Assembly: GCF_900088535.1 (NCBI RefSeq)
Contig: NZ_LT578417.1
Span: 1,984,001 to 2,048,000 of the forward strand
DNA from: Cyanobium sp. NIES-981
GTDB lineage: Bacteria; Cyanobacteriota; Cyanobacteriia; PCC-6307; Cyanobiaceae
Length of the DNA: 64,000 nucleotides
Direction of reading: 5' to 3'
Part shown: positions 10,659-18,348 of the stretch, one piece after another
How the letters are laid out: each line of letters opens with the position of its first letter
How positions within the stretch are numbered: the first letter of the stretch is position 1
Made by a program: the position numbers and the translations under genes
Notes under the pieces: generated by a model
The model's database searches: none
What the model saw: only the letters and a program-made list of their open reading frames with translations
Told to the model about the DNA's origin: nothing

Positions 10659-11774
10659 ATGCCCAGGCTCCTGATCGCCGCCAGTGGCACAGGTGGGCAC
10701 CTGTTCCCGGCGCTGGCCGTGGCCGAGGCCCTGCCCTCCAGCTGGGACGTGTGCTGGCTCGGCGTGCCGGACCGGCTGGAGCGGGAGCTGGTGCCGCGCC
10801 GCTATCCCCTCCACACGGTGCGGGCGGGGGGATTGCAGGGCAGGGGCCTGCGCAGGTTGCTCAACCTGCTGCACCTGGTGCTGGCCATCGGCAGCGTGCG
10901 GCGGCTGATCCGGCGCGAGCGGATCGATGTGGTGTTCAGCAGCGGCGGCTACATCGCCGCCCCGGCGATCCTGGCGGCCCGCTGGTGTGGGGTGCCCGTG
11001 GTGCTGCACGACAGCAACGCCATCCCCGGCCGGGTCACCCGCCTGCTGGGTCGCTTCTGCACCCGGCTGGCGGTGGGGCTGCCCCAGGCCCTCAAGCGGC
11101 TGCCGCGGCACTCCACCCTGGTGACCGGCACACCGGTGCGTCCGGAGTTCCTCACCACCGCCGCTCCTCCCGACTGGCTGCCGCCAGGGGACGGCCCCCT
11201 GCTGCTGGTGATGGGGGGAAGCCAGGGGGCCCTGGGTCTCAACCGCATGGTGCGGCCCCTGCTGGGCGAGCTGGGCGCCGCGGGGATCCGGGTGGTGCAC
11301 CTCACGGGCCACAACGACCCTGAAGCCGGTGGCGTGCTGCCCGCCGGTGTGGTGGAGCGCCCCTTCAGCGACGAGATGCCGGCCCTGCTGCAGGCGGCAG
11401 CCCTGGCGATCAGCCGCTCCGGGGCGGGAGCCCTGAGTGAGCTGGCCGCCTGCGGCACCCCGGCCATCCTCGTTCCCTACCCCGCGGCGGCCGACCGGCA
11501 CCAGGACGCCAATGCCCAGGCGGCCGCCAGCCTCGGGGCCGCCGTGATCGTGGAGCAGCACCCCCCCACCGCGCCCACGCTGGCCCGCTGCGTGTGGCGG
11601 CTGCTCGGGCCCCGCCTGCGCCAGGCCCCCCCCGAGGCGGATCCCCTGGTGGCCATGGGCGCGGGCATGGCCCGGCTGGCGGTGCCCGATGCGGATCGCC
11701 AGCTGGCGGCCCTGCTCATCCGGCTGGCGGAGGAGGCGATGGGGCAACATCCAGCGCGGCGCGGAGCCGGCTGA
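10659..11774 (+). CDS. murG: UDP-N-acetylglucosamine--N-acetylmuramyl-(pentapeptide) pyrophosphoryl-undecaprenol N-acetylglucosamine transferase
   Basis: Adds GlcNAc to lipid I to make lipid II at the cytoplasmic face of the membrane in peptidoglycan synthesis. The 371-aa protein has the glycine loop [17 protein letters not shown] at residues 9-25, a second loop [26 protein letters not shown], and in the C-terminal domain [11 protein letters not shown] and [24 protein letters not shown]. The ATG at 10659 has no strong Shine-Dalgarno. Its 3' end overlaps the convergent APH-like kinase gene by 59 nt. Confidence 0.95.
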   Translation: MPRLLIAASGTGGHLFPALAVAEALPSSWDVCWLGVPDRLERELVPRRYPLHTVRAGGLQGRGLRRLLNLLHLVLAIGSVRRLIRRERIDVVFSSGGYIAAPAILAARWCGVPVVLHDSNAIPGRVTRLLGRFCTRLAVGLPQALKRLPRHSTLVTGTPVRPEFLTTAAPPDWLPPGDGPLLLVMGGSQGALGLNRMVRPLLGELGAAGIRVVHLTGHNDPEAGGVLPAGVVERPFSDEMPALLQAAALAISRSGAGALSELAACGTPAILVPYPAAADRHQDANAQAAASLGAAVIVEQHPPTAPTLARCVWRLLGPRLRQAPPEADPLVAMGAGMARLAVPDADRQLAALLIRLAEEAMGQHPARRGAG

Positions 11775-12657
11775 GCAGGCGGCGCAGCAGCCGCCCCTCC
11801 CGCCGCCGTGGCAGCGCCGGTTCCTGCAGCCTCACCTGCCGCCAGAGACCGGCGGAGTGCACCAGGGCGAACCAGAGACAGCCCAGCCGCAGGCTGAGCG
11901 GGTCGTCGCCGCTCAGGGTGGCGTAGTGATCGATGGCGTGCTGCCATACGGGCGGGCCGCCGCCGCCCAGCAGCGACTGGCGCAGCGCCCCGTGGAACTC
12001 GGCGCCGGCCAGGTTCCAGCCGGCCCGGCCCAGGTCGATCAGCTGCTGGCCGGCCGGGACGCCACCGGCCGGGAGCCTGATGTTGCTCCAGTGCAGGTCG
12101 TTGTGGGCGAGCACCGGACGCTGCGCAGCAAGGCGGAGCGCCAGCCGCTCCACCAGGTCGGTGACCGCCGGGGGGTCCAGGCCCTCGGCATCGCCGGCAG
12201 CATCGAGGCGGCGCCGCTGACGCTGCAGCAGGGCGGGCAGCGGCGGCGGCGGCCCGGGGATCACCGCGGCCATGGTGCCGTGGAAACGGAAGGCCAGATC
12301 CGCCAGCAGCCGGCCGGCCTGGCATGGATCCTCCGGGGCCGGCATGGCCTCGGGCACGTAGGCCTGAAACAGCCGCCAGCCCTGCGCTCCGTCGGGCAGC
12401 ACCCCGTACACCCGCGGCAGCAGGCCGGCTTCCGGATGCCGCTGCTGCCAGCGCAGCAGCCGGCGGTACAGCCGCGCCTCCGCCCGATGGCGGCTGCGCT
12501 TCTCGATCACGAGCCGGGGTGTGCCCTCCCCGCCGGCCAGCAGGCGGTGCAGCACCACACCCTGGTTGTTGCGCCCGCCAGCCAGAACCCGGGCCTGCGG
12601 CGCTGGCGCCGGGGAAGAGGCCAGGGTCTCGAGCCAGGCCGGCAGCCGCTCAGCCAT
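11716..12657 (-). CDS. APH-fold phosphotransferase (small-molecule kinase-like)
   Basis: Protein of 313 aa with the aminoglycoside phosphotransferase/choline kinase fold. The catalytic loop is [14 protein letters not shown] (HxDxxxxN pattern) and the magnesium-binding segment is LIDLGRAGW in place of the kinase DFG. The N-lobe has [19 protein letters not shown], which supplies a likely Lys and Glu pair. Its ATG at 12657 overlaps the end of the upstream cobD-like gene by 8 nt, so the two are probably co-translated. This suggests, but does not prove, a substrate linked to the CobD reaction such as threonine. Resistance kinase activity is unlikely in this setting. Confidence 0.8.
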   Translation of the reverse strand: MAERLPAWLETLASSPAPAPQARVLAGGRNNQGVVLHRLLAGGEGTPRLVIEKRSRHRAEARLYRRLLRWQQRHPEAGLLPRVYGVLPDGAQGWRLFQAYVPEAMPAPEDPCQAGRLLADLAFRFHGTMAAVIPGPPPPLPALLQRQRRRLDAAGDAEGLDPPAVTDLVERLALRLAAQRPVLAHNDLHWSNIRLPAGGVPAGQQLIDLGRAGWNLAGAEFHGALRQSLLGGGGPPVWQHAIDHYATLSGDDPLSLRLGCLWFALVHSAGLWRQVRLQEPALPRRREGRLLRRLLSRLRAALDVAPSPPPPAG

Positions 12658-13750
12658 GGGGGGGCAGCTCCCGGGCGAGGGCCGCCAGCAGCCGGCGATG
12701 GCCGCGGCGGTGCTGCAGCCCGATCCGCAACCAGCACTCCCCCAGGCCCACGAACGAGCGGCAGTCGCGCACCAGGATGCCGTGACGCCGCTCCAGCGCT
12801 TGCCGCAGCGGCACCAGGCTGGCCTCGCTGCGCACCAGCAGGAAGTTGGCCGCCGAAGGCATGGGGGTGAGCTGGGGCCACTGTGCGAGCCGCCGCCGCA
12901 GCCAGGGCTCTTCCCGGGCCACCCAGGCCTGCACCCGCCCGATCCAGCGCCCGAAGCCGGCCTCGTCGGCCAGCAGCCGCTCGGCCGCCGCCAGGGCGAG
13001 CCCGTTCACCGGCCAGGGATCGCGCCAGGCCGCCCAGCGCCGCAACCGCTCGGCGTCCCCCAGGGCATAGCCGAGGCGCAGCCCCGCACAGGCCAGCAGC
13101 TTGGTGAGGCTGCGGATCACCACCAGGTTGGGGTGGCGGGCCAGCAGCGGCACCAGCGACTGGGCCTCGCCACCGGGCACCAGCGGCAGGAAGGCCTCAT
13201 CGCACACCACCAGGGCGAAGCGCTCCAGCAGCGGCTCCAGCGAAGCCCGGCTCCAGAGCTGCCCCGTGGGGTTGTGGGGGTTGCAGAGCCAGAGCACCTC
13301 GGCGGGCAGCGTCGCCGGGAAGGGCTGGGGGAAGGCCGGGCCCCACTGCAGGGGCAGCGGGCCGAGCACATGGGCGGCCTGCCAGCAGGCCAGAGCCCGG
13401 GCGTAGTCGGCGAAGCCGGGCGCCGGCAGCAGGCTCACCCCCGCCGCCGCCGCATCCCGCGCCGCCCAGGTGAACAGCTCGGCGGCCCCGTTGCCCGGCA
13501 GCACCTGGCTGTGCTCGAGGCCGTGGCGCCGGGCCAGCACGCGCCGCAGGCGGGCCCAGCCCCGATCCGGATAGGCCCGCAACGCCGGGGAGAACACCGC
13601 CTCCAGCAGCGCACGCCGCAGGGCCCAGGGCGGCCCGAACGGCACCAGCGAAGCACTCGCATCGAGCAGGCGCTGCGGTGGGCAGCCCAGACGCTCGGCC
13701 GCCGCGGCGAGATTGCCCCCGTGACGCTCGCCCGATTCCACCCTCCGCAT
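12650..13750 (-). CDS. cobD: Threonine-phosphate decarboxylase-like PLP enzyme (CobD/CobC family)
   Basis: PLP-dependent fold-type I enzyme of 366 aa. CobD decarboxylates L-threonine O-3-phosphate to (R)-1-amino-2-propanol O-2-phosphate for the cobamide nucleotide loop. The N-terminus HGGNLAAAAERLG is typical. The cofactor pocket shows NPHNPTGQLW, VVCDEAFLPLVP, and the Schiff-base lysine in SLTKLLACAGLRLGYA. Histidinol-phosphate aminotransferase is the main alternative, but the N-terminal HGGN and the short length favour CobD. It is transcribed before the overlapping APH-fold kinase gene and is divergent from the MoxR operon by 65 bp. Confidence 0.85.
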   Translation of the reverse strand: MRRVESGERHGGNLAAAAERLGCPPQRLLDASASLVPFGPPWALRRALLEAVFSPALRAYPDRGWARLRRVLARRHGLEHSQVLPGNGAAELFTWAARDAAAAGVSLLPAPGFADYARALACWQAAHVLGPLPLQWGPAFPQPFPATLPAEVLWLCNPHNPTGQLWSRASLEPLLERFALVVCDEAFLPLVPGGEAQSLVPLLARHPNLVVIRSLTKLLACAGLRLGYALGDAERLRRWAAWRDPWPVNGLALAAAERLLADEAGFGRWIGRVQAWVAREEPWLRRRLAQWPQLTPMPSAANFLLVRSEASLVPLRQALERRHGILVRDCRSFVGLGECWLRIGLQHRRGHRRLLAALARELPPHG

Positions 13751-13815
13751 GGGCGAACCCTAGGTGTGGGATCAGCACCGACACCGCCAGAATCCAGAGG
13801 ACCGGAGACGCACCG

Positions 13816-14754
13816 ATGACGAGCCCGGCGGGGCAGCTGGAGGCTGATGGGGCCCTGGCCGGCCTGATCGCCGCGATCGGCAGGGTGCTGCTCGGCAAGG
13901 AGCACCAGATCCGCCTCGCGGTGGCGGGCCTGCTGGCCCGCGGCCACCTGTTGCTGGAGGATCTGCCGGGCACCGGCAAGACCACGCTGGCGGAGGCCCT
14001 GGCGCGGGGCTTCGGTCTGGGGTTCAAGCGGGTGAGCTTCACCAGCGACCTTCTGCCCGCCGACCTCACCGGCATCAATGTGCTCGATCCTGGCTCCGGC
14101 ACCTTCCGCTTCCAGGGCGGGCCTCTCTTCACCCAGGTCCTGCTGGCCGACGAGATCAACCGGGCCAGCCCCCGCACCCAGAGCGCCCTGCTGGAGGCCA
14201 TGGCCGCGGGGCGGGTGAGCATCGACGGCACCAGCCACGACCTGCCGCGCCCCTTCGTGGTGATCGCCACCCAGAACGGCCTGGACCAGATCGGCACCGC
14301 ACCCCTGCCCGAGTCCCAGCTCGACCGCTTCCTGATGCGCCTCTCCCTCGGCTTCCCCGAGCGGGCCGCCGAGCGGGCCCTGCTGGCCGGCGAGGCCCTG
14401 GGGCTCGACACCTTTCTCGGCGCCCAGGGGCCGATGAACCTGCCCGGGCTCCACCTGCCTGCGCTGCAGCAGCGCTGCAGCCGGCAGCACTGTTCCCCCG
14501 CCCTGTTCGACTACGTGCTCGACCTGGTGGCCCTCAGCCGCCGGGGGGATCAACCCGGTGCCCCCCTCTCCCCCCGGGCCTCCCAGGGCCTGGTGGCGGC
14601 GGCACGGGCCTGGTCGCTGCTGGAGGGCCGCGCCTTCGTGACCCCCGCCGACGTGCAGGCCGTGTTTCCCTCCGTGGCGGAACACCGCCTCGAACCGAGC
14701 AGTGCCGGAGGCCTGAGCGAGCGGCTGCTGGAGCAGGTGAATGCGCTTCGGTAG
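13816..14754 (+). CDS. MoxR-type AAA+ ATPase
   Basis: MoxR chaperone-like ATPase of 312 aa. Walker A is PGTGKT at residues 51-56, Walker B is LLADEINRASP, and sensor 1 lies in VIATQNGLDQIGTAPLPESQLDRF, all diagnostic of MoxR. It heads a classic MoxR-DUF58-transglutaminase operon; the next start codon lies 14 nt inside its 3' end. Such ATPases are thought to assist assembly or metal loading of secreted or membrane proteins. The target here is unknown. The ATG at 13816 gives the usual family N-terminus. Confidence 0.92.
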   Translation: MTSPAGQLEADGALAGLIAAIGRVLLGKEHQIRLAVAGLLARGHLLLEDLPGTGKTTLAEALARGFGLGFKRVSFTSDLLPADLTGINVLDPGSGTFRFQGGPLFTQVLLADEINRASPRTQSALLEAMAAGRVSIDGTSHDLPRPFVVIATQNGLDQIGTAPLPESQLDRFLMRLSLGFPERAAERALLAGEALGLDTFLGAQGPMNLPGLHLPALQQRCSRQHCSPALFDYVLDLVALSRRGDQPGAPLSPRASQGLVAAARAWSLLEGRAFVTPADVQAVFPSVAEHRLEPSSAGGLSERLLEQVNALR

Positions 14755-15676
14755 GGCCCAGCGGGGCGAGCAGCTGCAGCTGGGGCTGGGGAACCTCTAC
14801 ATCCTCCCCACCCGTTTCGGCTGGCTGTGGCTGACCGGCACGGCTCTGCTGTACGCGGTGGGGATCCAGACCCTGCGCAACGGCCCCCTGCTGCTCAGCC
14901 ACGTGATGCTGGCGCTGCTGCTGCTGGCGCTGCTGCTCACCCACTTCAACCTGCAGGGCCTGGAACTGCGTTGCGGCAGGCCGGCACCGGGCTTCGCCGG
15001 CCAGCGGCTGCGCTACCCCATCCACGCCCTCAGCACACTCCCGCGGGAAGGGATCACGCTGCAGCGGCTGAACGGCGCCCGCGGGGAGTCCTGCGGGGAG
15101 CCTGGGGCCGAGCCCCGGCGGATCCCGGCAGGCAGCGCCCGCCTGGAGCTGCTCTGGACGCCCCGGCAGCGGGGGAGCCACACCCCGGGCCGGCTGCTGC
15201 TCAGCAGCACGGCCCCGCTGGGGTTGTTCGTGTGCTGGACCCTCTGGGATCCGCCGGTGCCGCAGCTCATCTATCCCACGCGGCTGGCGGGGCCGGTGGC
15301 GTGGGCCGCCGGCAGCCCCGGGGAGGATCCCCGGGCCGCTGCGGCGGACAGCGGGGCCGAGGGCAGCGCCGCCTGGCACGACCTGCGCCCCCACCGGCCC
15401 GAGGACGGCCAGGCGCGGCTGGCCTGGAAGGCCCTGGCCCAGGGCCGCGGCCGCCTGAGCAAGGTGTTCCGCGATCCCGGCGGTGATCCCCACCTGCTCA
15501 GGCCGGCGCCGGAGGTGGACAAGGAGCGGGCGCTCCAGCACCTGAGCCACCGCGTCTGGCAGGGCAGCCAGCGGGGCGAGACCTACGGCCTGGTGCTGCC
15601 CCACGTGCGGATCCCCCCTGGGCAGGGCCGCCAGCAGCGCGACCGCTGTCTTGAGGCCCTGGCCCTGGCTCCATGA
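14741..15676 (+). CDS. DUF58 domain-containing membrane protein
   Basis: Protein of 311 aa with two hydrophobic segments near the N-terminus (about residues 24-43 and 50-68) and a cytoplasmic part. The segment WHDLRPHRPEDGQARLAWKALAQG corresponds to the conserved DUF58 core (DLRPYQPGD-like, then W), with a short C-terminal part compared with full vWA-like DUF58 proteins. It sits between MoxR and TgpA-like genes and overlaps both, the usual operon. Function is inferred only by association with the MoxR ATPase and the transglutaminase. Confidence 0.85.
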   Translation: MRFGRAQRGEQLQLGLGNLYILPTRFGWLWLTGTALLYAVGIQTLRNGPLLLSHVMLALLLLALLLTHFNLQGLELRCGRPAPGFAGQRLRYPIHALSTLPREGITLQRLNGARGESCGEPGAEPRRIPAGSARLELLWTPRQRGSHTPGRLLLSSTAPLGLFVCWTLWDPPVPQLIYPTRLAGPVAWAAGSPGEDPRAAAADSGAEGSAAWHDLRPHRPEDGQARLAWKALAQGRGRLSKVFRDPGGDPHLLRPAPEVDKERALQHLSHRVWQGSQRGETYGLVLPHVRIPPGQGRQQRDRCLEALALAP

Positions 15677-17495
15677 ACCGCCTGCCCCCCGCCGGCTGCA
15701 GTGGTGGGCCCAGGCCAGCCTGGCCCTGGGCTGCATCGGGCTGGATCCCGGCTGGTTGCTGAGCTGGTTCACCCTCGCCCTGGTGCTGGCGGGGGCCCTC
15801 AAGCTCCTGGAGGCGCGCAGCCGGCCCAGCCGGCGCCTGGTGGCCCTGGTGCAGCTGATCGCCTGCGGCCTGCTGGCCGCCCAGCAGCCCGGCCTGCTGC
15901 CCAGCCTGCAGCAGTTGGTAACCACGGTGCTGGCCCTGGCCGGCCTGCTCAGCCTGGAGGCGGACCTGGAGCTGCCCTGGGGCCAGCTGCTGGGCCGCAG
16001 CCTGAGGGTGCTGGCGGCCAGCCTGCCCTTCGCCCTGGTGCTGTTCCTGCTGGTGCCGCGCCTGGGGCCCTTCGGCCAGGCGGACGGGCGGCAGGGCCCG
16101 CGCGCCAGCACGGGGCTGAGCGGCAGCCTGGATCCGGGCAGCATCGCCGAACTGGCCTCCGACGACGCCGCGGCGGCCCGGGTGGCATTCACGGACGACC
16201 GGCCGCCATCCGTCGGGGAGCGCTACTGGCGGGTGCTGGTGCATCCCAACTTTGACGGCCGCCGCTGGAACCACGAAGAGCAGAGCTTCGGCGAGCTGCC
16301 CGCCGGGCCGCGGGCCGCGCGGGCTGGGCAGCTGTGGCTGGTGGAGCCCAGCCGCTTCCAGGCCGTTCCCTGGGATGGCCGCAGCTTCCCCCTGAGTGGG
16401 CAGCTGCGCAGCGATGCCCGCGGCGAGCTGCTGGAGAACCGGCCCGCGGGCCAGACCCGGGCCTACCAGCTCGGCCCTGGGCGGGGCGAGCCCGCCTGGC
16501 CCAGCCAGCCGCCCAGCCTCGATGATCTGCTGCTGCCCGCGGCGGGACACCCCCGTCTGCGGGCCCTGGCCCGGGGCTGGGCCGCGCTGCCGGAGCCACG
16601 TCAGCGGCTGGAGGCGGCCCGGGCCTGGTTCCTGGCCGGCGGCTTCCGCTACGACACCCGGCCGGGCCAGCTGCCCGAGCGGGATGGGCTGGACGCGTTT
16701 CTCTTCGAAACCCGCACGGGGTTCTGCGGGCACTACGCCAGCGCCTTCTCGGCCCTGATGCGCGCCGCCGGGGTGCCGGCCCGGGTGGTGACGGGCTACC
16801 TGGGGGGCGAATGGGTGGTGCCGCTGGGGGGCACCCCGTTTCTGGAGGTGCGCCAGAGCGATGCCCATGCCTGGAGCGAGGTGTGGCTGCCGGGTGCAGG
16901 CTGGCAACGGGTGGACCCGAGCAGCTGGGCGGTGGGGAGCCCCGGCTCCGAGGCCACGGCGGCGGAAGCCCGGGCCCGGCAGAACCTGGCGCAATGGCTG
17001 CAGCGCCAGTGGTGGGGCATGGACGTGGCCTGGAGGCGCTGGTGGCTGGGCTTCGACCAGGCGGGCCAGGAGGCCCTGCTGCAACGGCTGTTCGCCGACC
17101 AGCGCGGCTGGCTCGGTGCGGTGGTGCTCGTCGCGCTGGCCGCGGCCCTGGCGCTGGGCCTGGCGCTGCTGCGGCGCAGTGCCGGGGCGACGGCAGGCCA
17201 GGACTGGCTGGGCCACGACCTGGAGACGGTGCTGCGGGTGCTGCGGCGCCACGGGATCACGCCATTGCCGGGCGAGAGCCTGAGCGACCTCTGCACGCGG
17301 GCCGCCGTCCAGCGGCCCGGACTGGCCGAGCCGCTGCGAAACCTGGCCGCCCAGCACAGCCTGCTGCGCTTCGCGGCCCTGCCGGCCGGGGGGAGGGGAG
17401 CCGGGCGGGCCCGGCAGCTGTGGAAGCTGGCCCTGCGGCAGCTGAAGCGCTCCTCCAGGGGCGCTATAAGGCAGCCAGGAAGGTCCACGCCATGA
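15651..17495 (+). CDS. Transglutaminase-like membrane protein (TgpA family)
   Basis: Membrane protein of about 614 aa. Several hydrophobic segments fill the first 150 residues, a periplasmic transglutaminase-like domain follows, and a late transmembrane segment lies near residue 490. The catalytic triad is visible as Cys359 (TGFCGHYASAF), His406 (SDAHAWSEVW) and Asp422 (VDPSSW). Reaction is unknown; peptide cleavage or cross-linking at the cell envelope is possible. The reading frame extends only to a TTG at 15651. The expected ATGA-overlap start at 15673 is out of frame by one base next to a run of six C, so the start is uncertain and a one-base deletion or read error is possible. Confidence 0.85.
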   Translation: MRPWPWLHEPPAPRRLQWWAQASLALGCIGLDPGWLLSWFTLALVLAGALKLLEARSRPSRRLVALVQLIACGLLAAQQPGLLPSLQQLVTTVLALAGLLSLEADLELPWGQLLGRSLRVLAASLPFALVLFLLVPRLGPFGQADGRQGPRASTGLSGSLDPGSIAELASDDAAAARVAFTDDRPPSVGERYWRVLVHPNFDGRRWNHEEQSFGELPAGPRAARAGQLWLVEPSRFQAVPWDGRSFPLSGQLRSDARGELLENRPAGQTRAYQLGPGRGEPAWPSQPPSLDDLLLPAAGHPRLRALARGWAALPEPRQRLEAARAWFLAGGFRYDTRPGQLPERDGLDAFLFETRTGFCGHYASAFSALMRAAGVPARVVTGYLGGEWVVPLGGTPFLEVRQSDAHAWSEVWLPGAGWQRVDPSSWAVGSPGSEATAAEARARQNLAQWLQRQWWGMDVAWRRWWLGFDQAGQEALLQRLFADQRGWLGAVVLVALAAALALGLALLRRSAGATAGQDWLGHDLETVLRVLRRHGITPLPGESLSDLCTRAAVQRPGLAEPLRNLAAQHSLLRFAALPAGGRGAGRARQLWKLALRQLKRSSRGAIRQPGRSTP

Positions 17496-18319
17496 CGCAC
17501 CCCCGGTTGTGGAATCCCCGTGTGGTCCTTGCCGCCGCCGGCGTTGCCGTTCTGGGCACCAGCGCCGCCGGCCTGCCCGCCGCTGCCACCTCCTACGACG
17601 ATCTGCTGCGGCTGATGGAGCAGCGGCAGTGCCCCCGCTGCGATCTCGCCGGCGCCGATCTGGTGCACGCGAAGCTGGAAGATGTGGACCTGCGCCAGGC
17701 CCGCCTGCAGCGGGCCAACCTGGGGCAGGCGCGGCTGGATGGCGCCCGGCTGAGCGGCGCCGACCTCAGCTTCACCACCCTGCAGGGCGCCTCCCTGCGC
17801 GGCGCCGATCTGCGCGGCGCCAGGCTGGAGGGCACCGACCTGCGCCAGGCCGATCTGGCCGGAGCCCTGCTCGATCCCGGTGCCCTGTCCCGGGCCCACT
17901 GGCAGGGGGCGCGGGGTGTCGACCATGGCCAGCTCAGCTTCGGGGAACTGCACAACGCCGGGGTGCTGGCCGCCCAGCAGGGGCGCTATCCCGAGGCGGA
18001 GGCCTACTTCAGTTCGGCCATCCGCCGCCAGCCCACCGCCGCGGTGAGCTGGGTGGCCCGGGGCCTCACCAGGAGCGAGCTGGGCCAGACCCAGCAGGCC
18101 GCCAGCGACTTCGACTACGCCGCAAGCCTCTATGCCGCCGGCGGCGAAGAGGCCCAGGCCGCCCAGCTGCGCCAGGCGGCCCAGCAGGTGAGTGCGGCCC
18201 CCAACGACCCCCAGGGCGGGGGCAGCGGCATCGGCTCAGCGGTGGTGGGTGGCGCCCTGGGGGCGCTGCAGTTCCTGCTGCCGCTGGCGGCCAAGGCCTT
18301 CATGCCCCTGCCCTTCTAG
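17492..18319 (+). CDS. Exported pentapeptide-repeat and TPR-like protein
   Basis: Protein of 275 aa. A signal peptide or anchor occupies about residues 8-32 (VVLAAAGVAVLG to AAAT). A CxxC pair (QCPRC) precedes roughly fifteen pentapeptide repeats of A(D/N)Lxx type at about 51-125, which form a right-handed beta helix. A TPR-like helical pair follows at about 150-225 (HNAGVLAAQQGRYPEAEAYFSSAI). The C-terminus ends in a hydrophobic, Gly-rich stretch. The ATG overlaps the transglutaminase stop (ATGA), so it belongs to the MoxR operon, probably as a scaffold in the lumen or periplasm. Confidence 0.82.
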   Translation: MTHPRLWNPRVVLAAAGVAVLGTSAAGLPAAATSYDDLLRLMEQRQCPRCDLAGADLVHAKLEDVDLRQARLQRANLGQARLDGARLSGADLSFTTLQGASLRGADLRGARLEGTDLRQADLAGALLDPGALSRAHWQGARGVDHGQLSFGELHNAGVLAAQQGRYPEAEAYFSSAIRRQPTAAVSWVARGLTRSELGQTQQAASDFDYAASLYAAGGEEAQAAQLRQAAQQVSAAPNDPQGGGSGIGSAVVGGALGALQFLLPLAAKAFMPLPF

Positions 18320-18348
18320 GCCGCTGCCTGCGGCCGCCTCCCCCTGCC

